A stretch of DNA of 64,000 nucleotides from a virus, in IMG/VR virus record IMGVR_UViG_3300042484_002853, positions 1 through 64,000 of that record, one strand, 5' to 3'. The notes under the pieces were generated by a model. The model was not told the origin of the DNA and made no database searches. It worked only from the letters and a program-made list of their open reading frames with translations. A program made the position numbers and the translations under genes. Below, piece after piece: positions 42,274-49,448 of the stretch. How positions within the stretch are numbered: the stretch's first letter is position 1; each line of letters opens with the position of its first letter.

Positions 42274-42404
42274 AACTTAAACTTTACTTATCACCTGGAC
42301 CATTTAGTACTAGTTGGATATATACAGTATTAATTGATAATAGTTACCATCAATTTGACATAGAAAATAAAGAACTAAATATTATGTACGTTTATGAAAC
42401 TTAA
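42270..42404 (+). CDS. array H unit 12 micro-ORF
   Basis: 44 aa, MKLKLYLSPG start, FSTSWIYTVLID in the middle, ends NIMYVYET. The Arg-stop is replaced, so it overlaps unit 13 by 11 nt. Confidence 0.7.
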   Translation: MKLKLYLSPGPFSTSWIYTVLIDNSYHQFDIENKELNIMYVYET

Positions 42405-42525
42405 GATATTTGATGTAAGTAACTCAGCGTATTATATAAGTTTTCAGGAACTTCACAGTCTGTATGTGGGTTACGAAACAAATCCATACGACAAAAATAT
42501 AATTTTAATTTATAGTAGAAGATGA
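42394..42525 (+). CDS. array H unit 13 micro-ORF
   Basis: 43 aa, MKLKIFDVSNS start, ends NIILIYSRR. N-terminus close to that of unit 21 (MKLKIFDPSNT). Confidence 0.75.
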   Translation: MKLKIFDVSNSAYYISFQELHSLYVGYETNPYDKNIILIYSRR

Positions 42526-42692
42526 AACTTAAGATAGTAAATATAACAGACATGGTTTTTAACCACATTGATAACATGCATACTCTAGTACCAACTAAAT
42601 TTAATACAACTAAATTATATAGTTCAGTTAATACTTTAGTGATATCATTTGGTTATCCTTTAAATAATACAATAAATATATTTGTAAGATGA
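42522..42692 (+). CDS. array H unit 14 micro-ORF
   Basis: 56 aa, MKLKIVNITD start, NTLVISF in the middle, ends NTINIFVR. Confidence 0.75.
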   Translation: MKLKIVNITDMVFNHIDNMHTLVPTKFNTTKLYSSVNTLVISFGYPLNNTINIFVR

Positions 42693-42814
42693 AACTTAAA
42701 ATACATCCTATTTTAATTAAGGTACAAAGTAGTTCAATTATTTCTACAATAACTCGCAAAGGATTTCGCACAAAATTAACATATACAAATAGATTAATTA
42801 TTCATTCAAGATGA
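42689..42814 (+). CDS. array H unit 15 micro-ORF
   Basis: 41 aa, MKLKIHPILIKVQSSSII start, TRKGF in the middle, ends NRLIIHSR. Paralogue of unit 10. Confidence 0.78.
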   Translation: MKLKIHPILIKVQSSSIISTITRKGFRTKLTYTNRLIIHSR

Positions 42815-42966
42815 AACTCTCAATAACAGATGCTTCCAAACCAGGTTATTTTAATAAATCAATAACGTTTAATAATGAGCATGTATTAAAAAAATCAGTT
42901 AATATTAGTTATGTTATAAAAAATATTGATATATTTGTAAACGAATTGGTGATTTATTTGAGATGA
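42811..42966 (+). CDS. array H unit 16 micro-ORF
   Basis: 51 aa, MKLSITDASK start, ends NELVIYLR. Confidence 0.75.
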   Translation: MKLSITDASKPGYFNKSITFNNEHVLKKSVNISYVIKNIDIFVNELVIYLR

Positions 42967-43100
42967 AACTTAAGATAACTAGATTACAAAACTTTGGAGA
43001 AGGTTTTTCGGAACGTGAATTAGCTAAATGTTTAGCGACAGGTAAAATTGAGGTAGTAATGAAGCACAGGATAAATGTAATTTCAATTTACAGAAGATGA
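42963..43100 (+). CDS. array H unit 17 micro-ORF
   Basis: 45 aa, MKLKITRLQN start, ERELAKCLATGKIEV in the middle, ends NVISIYRR. Confidence 0.75.
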   Translation: MKLKITRLQNFGEGFSERELAKCLATGKIEVVMKHRINVISIYRR

Positions 43101-43231
43101 AACTTAAAATAGAAGAACCAAGATATAACAAAACACGATTTAATTTGACTAGTTGTTGTTCATATTTACTGGGTGAATTTGAAATCGACACAAGACTTTG
43201 GTTAAACACTTTAACAATTTACAGAAGATGA
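43097..43231 (+). CDS. array H unit 18 micro-ORF
   Basis: 44 aa, MKLKIEEPRYNKTRFNL start, ends NTLTIYRR. Confidence 0.75.
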   Translation: MKLKIEEPRYNKTRFNLTSCCSYLLGEFEIDTRLWLNTLTIYRR

Positions 43232-43365
43232 AACTTGCAGTAGGTAAACAATTAAATTATTTTGTGTATAATAGGGTTGTAACTGATGGTTCAGAATTGG
43301 AATTATCTGACATTATAAAACTTTGGAAAAGAAATATTTTATTAACGTTTTATAGAAGAAGATGA
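43228..43365 (+). CDS. array H unit 19 micro-ORF
   Basis: 45 aa, MKLAVGKQLNYFVY start, ends NILLTFYRRR. Confidence 0.75.
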   Translation: MKLAVGKQLNYFVYNRVVTDGSELELSDIIKLWKRNILLTFYRRR

Positions 43366-43529
43366 AACTTGCAAGACAAAACATATTAAAACATTTAGGT
43401 TTACATAATTTGAGGTTTCATATTGATTATCTTAAAGTATTTAATGAAAAAGATATAAACATAATTAGAGGAAAATTTTATTATCTCGACCAACCACATA
43501 TTGGTCAATTAAATATTTATAGAAGATGA
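43362..43529 (+). CDS. array H unit 20 micro-ORF
   Basis: 55 aa, MKLARQNILK start, NLRFHIDYLKVF in the middle, ends GQLNIYRR. Confidence 0.75.
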   Translation: MKLARQNILKHLGLHNLRFHIDYLKVFNEKDINIIRGKFYYLDQPHIGQLNIYRR

Positions 43530-43657
43530 AATTAAAAATATTTGACCCAAGTAATACATTATCAACTTATACGACAAGTGATTACAATATAATTAATATT
43601 GAAACCGCTATACAAATGTTTGATTACGATAAAATTTTTATATTTTATAGAAAATAA
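43526..43657 (+). CDS. array H unit 21 micro-ORF
   Basis: 43 aa, MKLKIFDPSNT start, ends DKIFIFYRK then TAA. Last unit of array H. Confidence 0.75.
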   Translation: MKLKIFDPSNTLSTYTTSDYNIINIETAIQMFDYDKIFIFYRK

Positions 43658-43670
43658 TTTAGGTTTATTG

Positions 43671-43694
43671 TAACCTTTTGTTTAGATTTGCGTT
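43671..43694 (+). promoter_or_regulatory. middle-type promoter
   Basis: TAACCTTTTG then TAGATTTGCGTT at 43683-43694, 33 nt before the 158-aa gene that starts the 43728-46431 operon. Confidence 0.65.
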
Positions 43695-43727
43695 GAAGAT
43701 AGTATAAACAATTAAAACAATAAGTAT

Positions 43728-44204
43728 ATGTTAGTACAATTAACACCAATACAAGAAGAAATTGATAGATGTTATCAAGTAGCTAAAGAAAATAATTTTA
43801 CTTATTATCCACAACATCAACGTATGTTAGAAACAGGTATATATTATGATAACGGGTTCAACTTTCGCAAATTTGAGTTTGTTGAAATGGAAAAACATAC
43901 ATACGATGACGAAAAAATATTTACTGATTATAGTAAATCTGAGTATGGCGTTGCTGATAATGTTGAGCAGATAAAAGAATATTTCAAAGATGAAATTAGT
44001 GATACTGAAAATAAATATGTGATTTCATTAACACCAGTTGGTCAAGATAAGGATAATAAAGGTAAAGGTGGTGGTTGGAGATGGCACAAATGGGGACCGT
44101 ATATAGGTATACTTAACAGAGAATGTGAATATATTGATGATGAGGACTTTGGTGATGATTTTGAATATGTATTAGTGTTCCATTTATATAAAATAAAAGA
44201 CTAA
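43728..44204 (+). CDS. hypothetical protein with Gly/Trp motif
   Basis: 158 aa, acidic. The segment GKGGGWRWHKWGPYIG is distinctive and followed by a short acidic stretch and YVLVFHLYK. No function recognised. First gene of a run of small plus-strand genes behind a middle-type promoter. Confidence 0.6.
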   Translation: MLVQLTPIQEEIDRCYQVAKENNFTYYPQHQRMLETGIYYDNGFNFRKFEFVEMEKHTYDDEKIFTDYSKSEYGVADNVEQIKEYFKDEISDTENKYVISLTPVGQDKDNKGKGGGWRWHKWGPYIGILNRECEYIDDEDFGDDFEYVLVFHLYKIKD

Positions 44205-44211
44205 CAAAACC

Positions 44212-44293
44212 AGGGGTTGTGTATTTGTTTTATATAAATGGAACAGCTAGATATAGTAAACAAACGGGTTCGATTCTCCAACTCTTGGCAAAC
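44212..44293 (+). tRNA. tRNA-like element, not canonical
   Basis: Lies in a 106-nt gap between genes. CCAGGGGTT near 44212 can pair (with wobbles) with AACTCTTGG near 44290, and GGGTTCGATTCTCC has the T-loop signature GTTCGAT. TTTGTTT and AAACAAA could form another stem. I could not fit a full cloverleaf or identify an anticodon, so this may be a degenerate tRNA or another structured RNA. Confidence 0.3.
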
Positions 44294-44310
44294 GTTTAAA
44301 TAATAAAGTT

Positions 44311-44562
44311 ATGAAAATATACACTATATATGGTCAACCTGTTTTGGACATAAATACTAGAGAAGTAACTGAATTCGGTTTAAACCGTGATAGAAATCCT
44401 GATTCAGGGTGGAATGAATTAAGAGGAACCACTATGGAAAGAGCAAAAGAAGTTGAACTTACTGATGAGTTAAAAATAACTTTATTAGAAGATTTAGCGT
44501 TTGCTTATGGTCAAAATAGTAAAAAATTTAATGAAAAGTTAAGAGAATTTAAGTTTATTTAA
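44311..44562 (+). CDS. hypothetical protein
   Basis: 83 aa, not recognised. Short beta start (KIYTIYGQPVLDINTREV) followed by helical, charged sequence. Ends 2 nt before the next gene. Confidence 0.55.
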   Translation: MKIYTIYGQPVLDINTREVTEFGLNRDRNPDSGWNELRGTTMERAKEVELTDELKITLLEDLAFAYGQNSKKFNEKLREFKFI

Positions 44563-44564
44563 TT

Positions 44565-44813
44565 ATGTCACAAGATAAATACAGAATAACTAAACTTTCA
44601 AAGGATAATTTTATCATTGAAATGTTAGTTGAAAGAACTACAGGTTTGTTCTGGTGGAAAAAGACTGTAACTGAATGGGTTCATGTAAATGAGTTTGGTT
44701 ACAAATTTCTTGAAATATTTAAAGATACTGGTTTTATGACTTTAGCTAGAACTTCATTCAAATCAAAGAAAAAAGCTAATAAAGTTCTTAAACGTTTAAA
44801 TAACAATGACTAA
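44565..44813 (+). CDS. hypothetical protein
   Basis: 82 aa. Contains RTTGLFWWKKTVTEWVH and a Lys-rich end KSKKKANKVLKRL. Not recognised. Overlaps the next gene by 8 nt. Confidence 0.55.
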   Translation: MSQDKYRITKLSKDNFIIEMLVERTTGLFWWKKTVTEWVHVNEFGYKFLEIFKDTGFMTLARTSFKSKKKANKVLKRLNNND

Positions 44814-45198
44814 AACTGAACTGCAAGAATATTTAGATGAAATTAAGTTATTAGAAGATAACTGGGACAATTATGGTGCTATTAAAGTATCTGAAGAAGT
44901 TATAAATAAATTTAATGAATTTATTGGTTGTTTAGATAATAATCATTTTGATTTAATAGATGATTTCTTCCCTAATCCTAATGGAACTATTACTATTGAG
45001 TTTGATAAAGATGATAAACGACTAGTACTTGAAATAGGTAAAACCAATTGTTCTGGCTTTATTGTAGAAAATAACATTTACAGCAAATTAATTGACGGAA
45101 AGGATTTAACTGATAATGTTTGGTTTTTACTTAATTCAATCAATAATTTATTTGGAACAAAAACTAGCACAAGAAAATTCTTTGAAATAAATAACTAA
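44806..45198 (+). CDS. hypothetical protein
   Basis: 130 aa. ELQEYLDEIKLLEDNWDNYGA at the start, then alternating beta strands (TITIEFDKDDKRLVLEIG). The NWDNYGA motif occurs in many short phage and bacterial proteins of unknown function. Its stop overlaps the next start (TAATG). Confidence 0.55.
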   Translation: MTKTELQEYLDEIKLLEDNWDNYGAIKVSEEVINKFNEFIGCLDNNHFDLIDDFFPNPNGTITIEFDKDDKRLVLEIGKTNCSGFIVENNIYSKLIDGKDLTDNVWFLLNSINNLFGTKTSTRKFFEINN

Positions 45199-45422
45199 TG
45201 GACCAACAACCAACTAAAGAATACTATAAAGGGTTAGTCAAGTGGGAAACAGAAGTCCCAAAACTTGGTGGACAATCATGTGGGATAACGTATTATAAAA
45301 CGAAGTTAATTTGTGAAGAGGTTGATTTTGAAATATCTGTTAATCATCATAGAAGTCAGTTGAAAAACAAACAACTAATGTTGACTTTGTTTGAATTATA
45401 TTTAGATGAAATTTTAAAATAG
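45198..45422 (+). CDS. hypothetical protein
   Basis: 74 aa, not recognised. KWETEVPKLGGQSCGITYYK in the first half. One-base stop/start overlap with the gene before it. Confidence 0.5.
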   Translation: MDQQPTKEYYKGLVKWETEVPKLGGQSCGITYYKTKLICEEVDFEISVNHHRSQLKNKQLMLTLFELYLDEILK

Positions 45423-45424
45423 TT

Positions 45425-45658
45425 ATGATAAATACAGATAAACTAAAAAGACGATTAGAACGTTTAAAAGAAAGACGTGATAATTATAAAAATGAACATA
45501 AAGGCAATGAATTAAAATATACTTACTGGGGAGGGTATTCTTTAGGTTATCTTGAAGGACAAATATTTGAAATAGAAGAAATATTGGATGACTTAGAAGA
45601 ATCTGATGTAATAAGTGGTTGTGATTACATATTTGAAAAAGCAAGTAAATTAGATTAA
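45425..45658 (+). CDS. hypothetical helical protein
   Basis: 77 aa, basic helical start (DKLKRRLERLKERRDNYKN) then acidic end. Not recognised. Coiled-coil-like. Confidence 0.5.
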   Translation: MINTDKLKRRLERLKERRDNYKNEHKGNELKYTYWGGYSLGYLEGQIFEIEEILDDLEESDVISGCDYIFEKASKLD

Positions 45659-45659
45659 T

Positions 45660-45983
45660 ATGAACAACACAAAAATATTAAAAGCTAGGGAATTAAAGAA
45701 AAACGAAGCACTCAACAATATTCGTAAAATTTATAATCCAAATTATAAATTTCCTTATAGTAATACAGGTATATACTATAACTATGGTGATGAACCAAGT
45801 TGTGCTGAAGAACGTGAGAAAGCTATTTCAAATATTATTGAACAACTTGAAATAGATTTGCGTAAACTAAAGGTTGTAAACGAGAAACCTGTTGAAAAGT
45901 TACCTCTTTCAAAACACTGTGAGTATTTTAATTCAGATGAATGTGATTGTGGTAAATATTGTAGTTATGGTCAAAACAAATAA
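45660..45983 (+). CDS. hypothetical protein with C-terminal cysteine cluster
   Basis: 107 aa. The last 20 residues hold CEYFNSDECDCGKYCSYG with five Cys, a possible metal-binding knuckle. The rest is helical and charged. Not recognised. Confidence 0.55.
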   Translation: MNNTKILKARELKKNEALNNIRKIYNPNYKFPYSNTGIYYNYGDEPSCAEEREKAISNIIEQLEIDLRKLKVVNEKPVEKLPLSKHCEYFNSDECDCGKYCSYGQNK

Positions 45984-45993
45984 ATAATAAAAG

Positions 45994-46266
45994 ATGGCAG
46001 CAAAAAACGGAATAGGATATTCACCTTTAACTGATAAGGTGTACCTTGGTAAACAAAATCCAGAAAAAAGAATGTGGGTTGGCAACAAAACAGATATTAC
46101 AAATGAATTTCTTGCAGTAACGGCACAGTTCTTTGAACAAAATACTATAAGGGAAATTGTTTGTTCAGACGATAGTTCTAACTTAATTATCAACATTAAG
46201 AATGATAAAGCAAGTTTAGAAAAAGTTATTAAAAATTTAACTAAACGTGTTGAAAAACTAAAATAG
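45994..46266 (+). CDS. hypothetical protein
   Basis: 90 aa. VYLGKQNPEKRMWVGNKTDITNEF is reminiscent of short phage proteins of unknown function. The C-terminus is a Lys-rich helix. Not recognised. Confidence 0.5.
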   Translation: MAAKNGIGYSPLTDKVYLGKQNPEKRMWVGNKTDITNEFLAVTAQFFEQNTIREIVCSDDSSNLIINIKNDKASLEKVIKNLTKRVEKLK

Positions 46267-46272
46267 TTTAAA

Positions 46273-46431
46273 ATGACCTTAAGACAACAATTTGAAAATG
46301 AAATAAAAGCACCTAAAGGGACAGTTGAGTTTTTATTTGAAAGTGATAACCAAAATTATATAACTTGGTTGGAACGTAAAGTTAATAACAGTAAAACTAG
46401 AAATAAGAAACCTATTAAATTTTATCCTTAA
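46273..46431 (+). CDS. small hypothetical protein
   Basis: 52 aa, MTLRQQFENEIKAP start, NYITWLERKVNNSK, ends KPIKFYP. Starts 6 nt after the previous stop and ends just before the late element at 46437, so it closes the operon. Confidence 0.5.
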   Translation: MTLRQQFENEIKAPKGTVEFLFESDNQNYITWLERKVNNSKTRNKKPIKFYP

Positions 46432-46436
46432 AGTAC

Positions 46437-46452
46437 ACTATTTATTAAAAAA
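46437..46452 (+). promoter_or_regulatory. late-type promoter element
   Basis: ACTATTTATTAAAAAA, identical to the copy at 34276, 7 nt before the GNAT-like gene. Confidence 0.6.
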
Positions 46453-46459
46453 TATATCT

Positions 46460-46939
46460 ATGAGTGAATTAAGACTTTTTATTAAAAACACAATACAAAA
46501 ACAATTAAATGAAAATGTATTAAATACTGTTAAATATAAAAAAAGTGTTGATGATAATACTACTCATATAAATGCTTATATAAATAATGAAAAGATTGGT
46601 TCATTAACAATGGAAATTTTATATGATTCTTATAATTATGAATTTGATGATGTATTTGATGAAGAAGAGTTTGAAGACTTATTTCCAGAATCAGAAATAG
46701 TTAAAATTGAATATCTTAATGTTGAAGATAAATATAAAAATTCAGGTGTTGGTTCTGAATTAATGAAACGTGGTATGATTTTAATGAGAAAGAATGGTTA
46801 TACACAATTTTATTTAAATGCTTCACCTATGGGTATGTCTGGATTAAACACAAATGAATTAGTTAATTTCTATAAGAAATTTGGATTTAAAGAAATACTA
46901 AATCAAGGTCATAATGTTTTAATGTCAGTTACTTATTAA
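46460..46939 (+). CDS. GNAT-family acetyltransferase-like protein
   Basis: 159 aa. IEYLNVEDKYKNSGVGSELM is the acetyl-CoA pyrophosphate-binding motif (V-x-x-x-x-(K/R)-x-x-G-(V/I)-G), followed by FYLNASPMG and LVNFYKKFGFKE, the usual GNAT C-terminal strand and Tyr. Substrate unknown. The late-type promoter implies expression with structural genes. Confidence 0.78.
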   Translation: MSELRLFIKNTIQKQLNENVLNTVKYKKSVDDNTTHINAYINNEKIGSLTMEILYDSYNYEFDDVFDEEEFEDLFPESEIVKIEYLNVEDKYKNSGVGSELMKRGMILMRKNGYTQFYLNASPMGMSGLNTNELVNFYKKFGFKEILNQGHNVLMSVTY

Positions 46940-46942
46940 AAA

Positions 46943-46981
46943 CAAAAAACCTCTTCCTATTAATTTAAGAAGAGGTTTTAT
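46943..46981. terminator. bidirectional terminator
   Basis: AAAAACCTCTTCCTATTAAT ... AAGAAGAGGTTTTATTTT hairpin between the convergent GNAT-like and RuvC-like genes. Confidence 0.8.
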
Positions 46982-46982
46982 T

Positions 46983-47558
46983 TTAACAGAATATTTTTAA
47001 ACCTGCTAAACCAACTGCGATTGCATCTGACATATCGTAATTGAATTTGGATAACTGACCTTTTTTATCTTTAACCCAATCAATATCTTTATAAAGTGTT
47101 TGTATCTTGGTAAAGATGTATTCTTTTCCTTTAATATCTTTAGGGAATGACAAGATTTCTTTTTGAACACCTTTTTTAATTTCAGTTCTAATTAATTCTG
47201 GACATAATGCTACACGAATATTATGAACTGATATATAATCAGGTATAACTAATAAATGATTTAGTAAGATATATGAACATATACCATTAAATTTCATTAA
47301 AAGATTTGATGTATGTATGTTATTTGACATAACAAGTGGTTCCTCAATGAATATCTTAACGACTTCATATTCTTTAAACTTTTGAATAAAAGATTCAAAC
47401 ATATTTGCCTTTGCAAAAATTCTATGTTCCGGAAGCACGTCTTTATCTGGTTTAAGGACCAGGTGTTCTACTTTAATTAAAATACCTTGTTCATCAAATA
47501 ATGAAATACCTATACAAGTGGTTGAAATATCAAACCCTAAAAATATTTTTTTTTTCAT
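46983..47558 (-). CDS. RuvC-fold Holliday junction resolvase-like protein
   Basis: 191 aa. FLGFDISTTCIGISLFD, VKIFIEEPLV and NYDMSDAIAVGLAG supply the first Asp, the Glu and the C-terminal Asp pair of the RuvC/RNase H fold. Large phages use such enzymes to clear branched DNA before packaging. Follows the 69-aa gene by 3 nt on the minus strand. Confidence 0.82.
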   Translation of the reverse strand: MKKKIFLGFDISTTCIGISLFDEQGILIKVEHLVLKPDKDVLPEHRIFAKANMFESFIQKFKEYEVVKIFIEEPLVMSNNIHTSNLLMKFNGICSYILLNHLLVIPDYISVHNIRVALCPELIRTEIKKGVQKEILSFPKDIKGKEYIFTKIQTLYKDIDWVKDKKGQLSKFNYDMSDAIAVGLAGLKIFC

Positions 47559-47561
47559 TAA

Positions 47562-47771
47562 TTATTTGTTTTTTCTAAATTGATTTACATCAATATTATT
47601 AGTTTTTAAGAATTCTAAAAATAACTGTTCAGTGAAATATGAAATTTTAGTTCCTTTAGATTTAACGTAACTTAACATGATATCATGTATGTCACCACTT
47701 ATAATTATTGATTTTCCGTTAATTATTTTGCAATTAGCTTCAACGCCTAGTGTTTCTTTTTGATTTGTCAT
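47562..47771 (-). CDS. small hypothetical protein upstream of ruvC-like gene
   Basis: 69 aa, not recognised. IINGKSIIISGDIHDIMLSY and a C-terminal helix. Directly behind the late-type element at 47777. Confidence 0.5.
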   Translation of the reverse strand: MTNQKETLGVEANCKIINGKSIIISGDIHDIMLSYVKSKGTKISYFTEQLFLEFLKTNNIDVNQFRKNK

Positions 47772-47776
47772 TTTGT

Positions 47777-47792
47777 TTTTATTTTAAATAGT
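47777..47792 (-). promoter_or_regulatory. late-type promoter element
   Basis: Minus-strand ACTATTTAAAATAAAA, 5 nt before the 69-aa gene, back to back with the array I promoter. Confidence 0.6.
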
Positions 47793-47813
47793 AAAAATTT
47801 ATTAAAAAATATA

Positions 47814-47845
47814 TTTGTTTTAAATGAATAAATTGTTTAGTTTTG
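47814..47845 (+). promoter_or_regulatory. Bacteroidota-type promoter for array I
   Basis: TTTG at 47814-47817, 20-nt gap, TAGTTTTG at 47838-47845, 16 nt before the first unit. Confidence 0.7.
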
Positions 47846-47861
47846 TTGAAATATTAGAAAG

Positions 47862-48008
47862 ATGAAACTTAAGATAGAATATAATGATACAGTTTTTCAT
47901 GTTAATTTTAACCATGATAACTCATTAGTTAAACATATTTTAATAGGTAATAAAAGACATGACTCTATTACTTTACCTTTCAATGATATAAAGATACTAA
48001 AAAGATGA
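47862..48008 (+). CDS. array I unit 1 micro-ORF
   Basis: 48 aa, MKLKIEYNDTVFHVNF start, ends NDIKILKR. Stop overlaps the DUF262 start. Confidence 0.75.
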   Translation: MKLKIEYNDTVFHVNFNHDNSLVKHILIGNKRHDSITLPFNDIKILKR

Positions 48009-48577
48009 AACCTGTAATAACATTAGCTGATATAGCACCAAAGTTTGAACTTAAGAATAAGATAAAAAAGAATCACTGTTCTTATAGTTTACGTCAATTA
48101 GTTGATAAGCGATATGTACCTGAGATTGATTTTAATGTTTGGTTACCAACCAAAAATAAGAATTTACAGCGAGATTTTTGTTGGAATTTAGAACAAAAAC
48201 GTGAATTGATTAAATCAATATTCAAAGAATTGTTTATTCCAAATATATCTGCAATATTTCATCATCCTTTTAATGATAATCATAAGTACAAACAATTACT
48301 TATTATTGATGGAAAACAAAGATTATCTACAATTATTGATTTCTTAAATGATAAATTTAGTTTATTAGTAAATGATGTAGAATATTTGTTTAGTGAATTG
48401 CCTGTAGAACTAAGGACTCAATTTCAAAGATTTCCAATAAACTTTGATGTTGTTTACAGTTATCACGATGATTATTTAACTGATAATCAAAAGATTAGTT
48501 GGTTTGAACAAATTAACTTTGCAGGAACACCACAGGATATTGAACATTTAAATAACTTAAAAAGATATGAAACTTAA
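48005..48577 (+). CDS. DUF262 (GmrSD N-terminal-like) protein
   Basis: 190 aa. Motifs LQRDFCWNLEQKRELIKSI, LLIIDGKQRLSTIIDFLN and INFAGTPQDIEHLNN follow the order R-x-F-x-W, D-G-x-Q-R, and N-x-x-G of DUF262, a ParB/sulfiredoxin-like NTP-binding domain. In GmrSD-type enzymes DUF262 is fused to an HNH-type nuclease; here it stands alone at domain length. That leaves regulation of a host GmrSD enzyme or an unrelated phage role as options. It is a cassette in array I. Confidence 0.82.
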   Translation: MKPVITLADIAPKFELKNKIKKNHCSYSLRQLVDKRYVPEIDFNVWLPTKNKNLQRDFCWNLEQKRELIKSIFKELFIPNISAIFHHPFNDNHKYKQLLIIDGKQRLSTIIDFLNDKFSLLVNDVEYLFSELPVELRTQFQRFPINFDVVYSYHDDYLTDNQKISWFEQINFAGTPQDIEHLNNLKRYET

Positions 48578-48683
48578 TATCAATTCTTATCAAGTTACTG
48601 TATTCTGTATTGACGGTTGGTTTATACCTTTGGTTAAAGATATTAAAAGAACTAAAAATATAATTTGGTCATTTCCAAGATGA
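48567..48683 (+). CDS. array I unit 2 micro-ORF
   Basis: 38 aa, MKLNINSYQVTVFCIDGW start, ends NIIWSFPR. Overlaps the DUF262 stop by 11 nt. Confidence 0.7.
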   Translation: MKLNINSYQVTVFCIDGWFIPLVKDIKRTKNIIWSFPR

Positions 48684-48833
48684 AACTTAAAATTGATACA
48701 GAATCTGATTACCAATTTAACCACTATGATTCATTTATTAAAAAAGAATTAATTAATGGTTTTAAACGGAATACGAGATAAATTAGTTAATAAAAATGAT
48801 TTGGTTAATAATATTTACATATTTAGAAGATAA
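48680..48833 (+). pseudogene. array I unit 3, frameshifted micro-ORF
   Basis: Starts MKLKIDTESDYQF and stops after 33 codons at 48781. The tail DLVNNIYIFRR continues in the +1 frame to TAA at 48831-48833. One indel near 48760-48775 would restore a normal unit. Confidence 0.55.
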
Positions 48834-48846
48834 ATTTGTTTTATAG

Positions 48847-48870
48847 AAACCTTTTGTTTATATTTACGTT
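48847..48870 (+). promoter_or_regulatory. middle-type promoter
   Basis: AAACCTTTTG then TATATTTACGTT, 23 nt before the 104-aa gene. Confidence 0.65.
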
Positions 48871-48893
48871 TATAAACAAAACTTATTAAAGAC

Positions 48894-49208
48894 ATGAATA
48901 TATTAAACAAATTCATTAACTGGAATTACCTATATCATCAAGAATTGAGATTTTCAATAGATGAATCATTATTTGATGAAGATGATACGGATGACGCTAA
49001 ATTAATAGAACTAATTAAACAATTCAAAAACGATACCCAAGTTGAATTAGATAAAGATGAATGTTATATTAAAGATAACGAAATAATTCTTTTCTTTAGT
49101 GAAACAGGCGGACAAAATGAATCGGACCCGGATGGTTGGACAAGGATTTATTCTCTTGAATTTAATGGTGATGGAGAACTAATTAACATAGATTATAGTC
49201 AAGGTTAA
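48894..49208 (+). CDS. acidic hypothetical protein
   Basis: 104 aa, acidic (ESLFDEDDTDDAKLIELIKQ-like segments), with ETGGQNESDPDGWTRIYSLEF. Not recognised. Followed 5 nt later by the 77-aa gene. Confidence 0.55.
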   Translation: MNILNKFINWNYLYHQELRFSIDESLFDEDDTDDAKLIELIKQFKNDTQVELDKDECYIKDNEIILFFSETGGQNESDPDGWTRIYSLEFNGDGELINIDYSQG

Positions 49209-49213
49209 AAATT

Positions 49214-49447
49214 ATGCAAGCAAAACACTACATTTCAAAAACTAAGTTTGATTCGTTGAAATCAAGCAAAGAAACACTTTATCCTTTATTGGTTGAAGTT
49301 ATAGAAGAATTCGGTTTAGGAACTTTAAAAGTTGAGGATATAATCAACTGCAAGATTGGTCCAACACACTGTGAGATAGTTTTATCTGAATTAGAACCAG
49401 AAACAGGTTTGAATAAAATTATTTTATTAGGGTTCTGGTTTGACTAA
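49214..49447 (+). CDS. hypothetical protein
   Basis: 77 aa, helical start then beta strands (THCEIVLSELEPETGLNKI). Not recognised. It ends 1 nt before array J unit 1, so it leads the array transcript. Confidence 0.5.
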   Translation: MQAKHYISKTKFDSLKSSKETLYPLLVEVIEEFGLGTLKVEDIINCKIGPTHCEIVLSELEPETGLNKIILLGFWFD

Positions 49448-49448
49448 G

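Larger units (their letters stand above)
40787..43657 (+). other. micro-ORF array H (21 units)
   Basis: The longest array: 21 units in 2.9 kb with no other gene. Nineteen of twenty junctions are ATGA overlaps; unit 12 to 13 is an 11-nt overlap (TATGAAACTTAA). Units 10 and 15 are close paralogues (26 of 41 residues identical, same length, no gaps). Of their 24 differing codons, 9 are synonymous, which supports real coding. The array runs from a host-type promoter to a middle-type promoter. Confidence 0.88.
47862..48833 (+). other. micro-ORF array I (3 units plus DUF262 gene)
   Basis: One unit, then the DUF262 gene joined by ATGA at 48005, then two units. The last unit is frameshifted: translation stops at 48781 but the conserved ending NNIYIFRR is present in another frame up to 48833. 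Confidence 0.8.
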
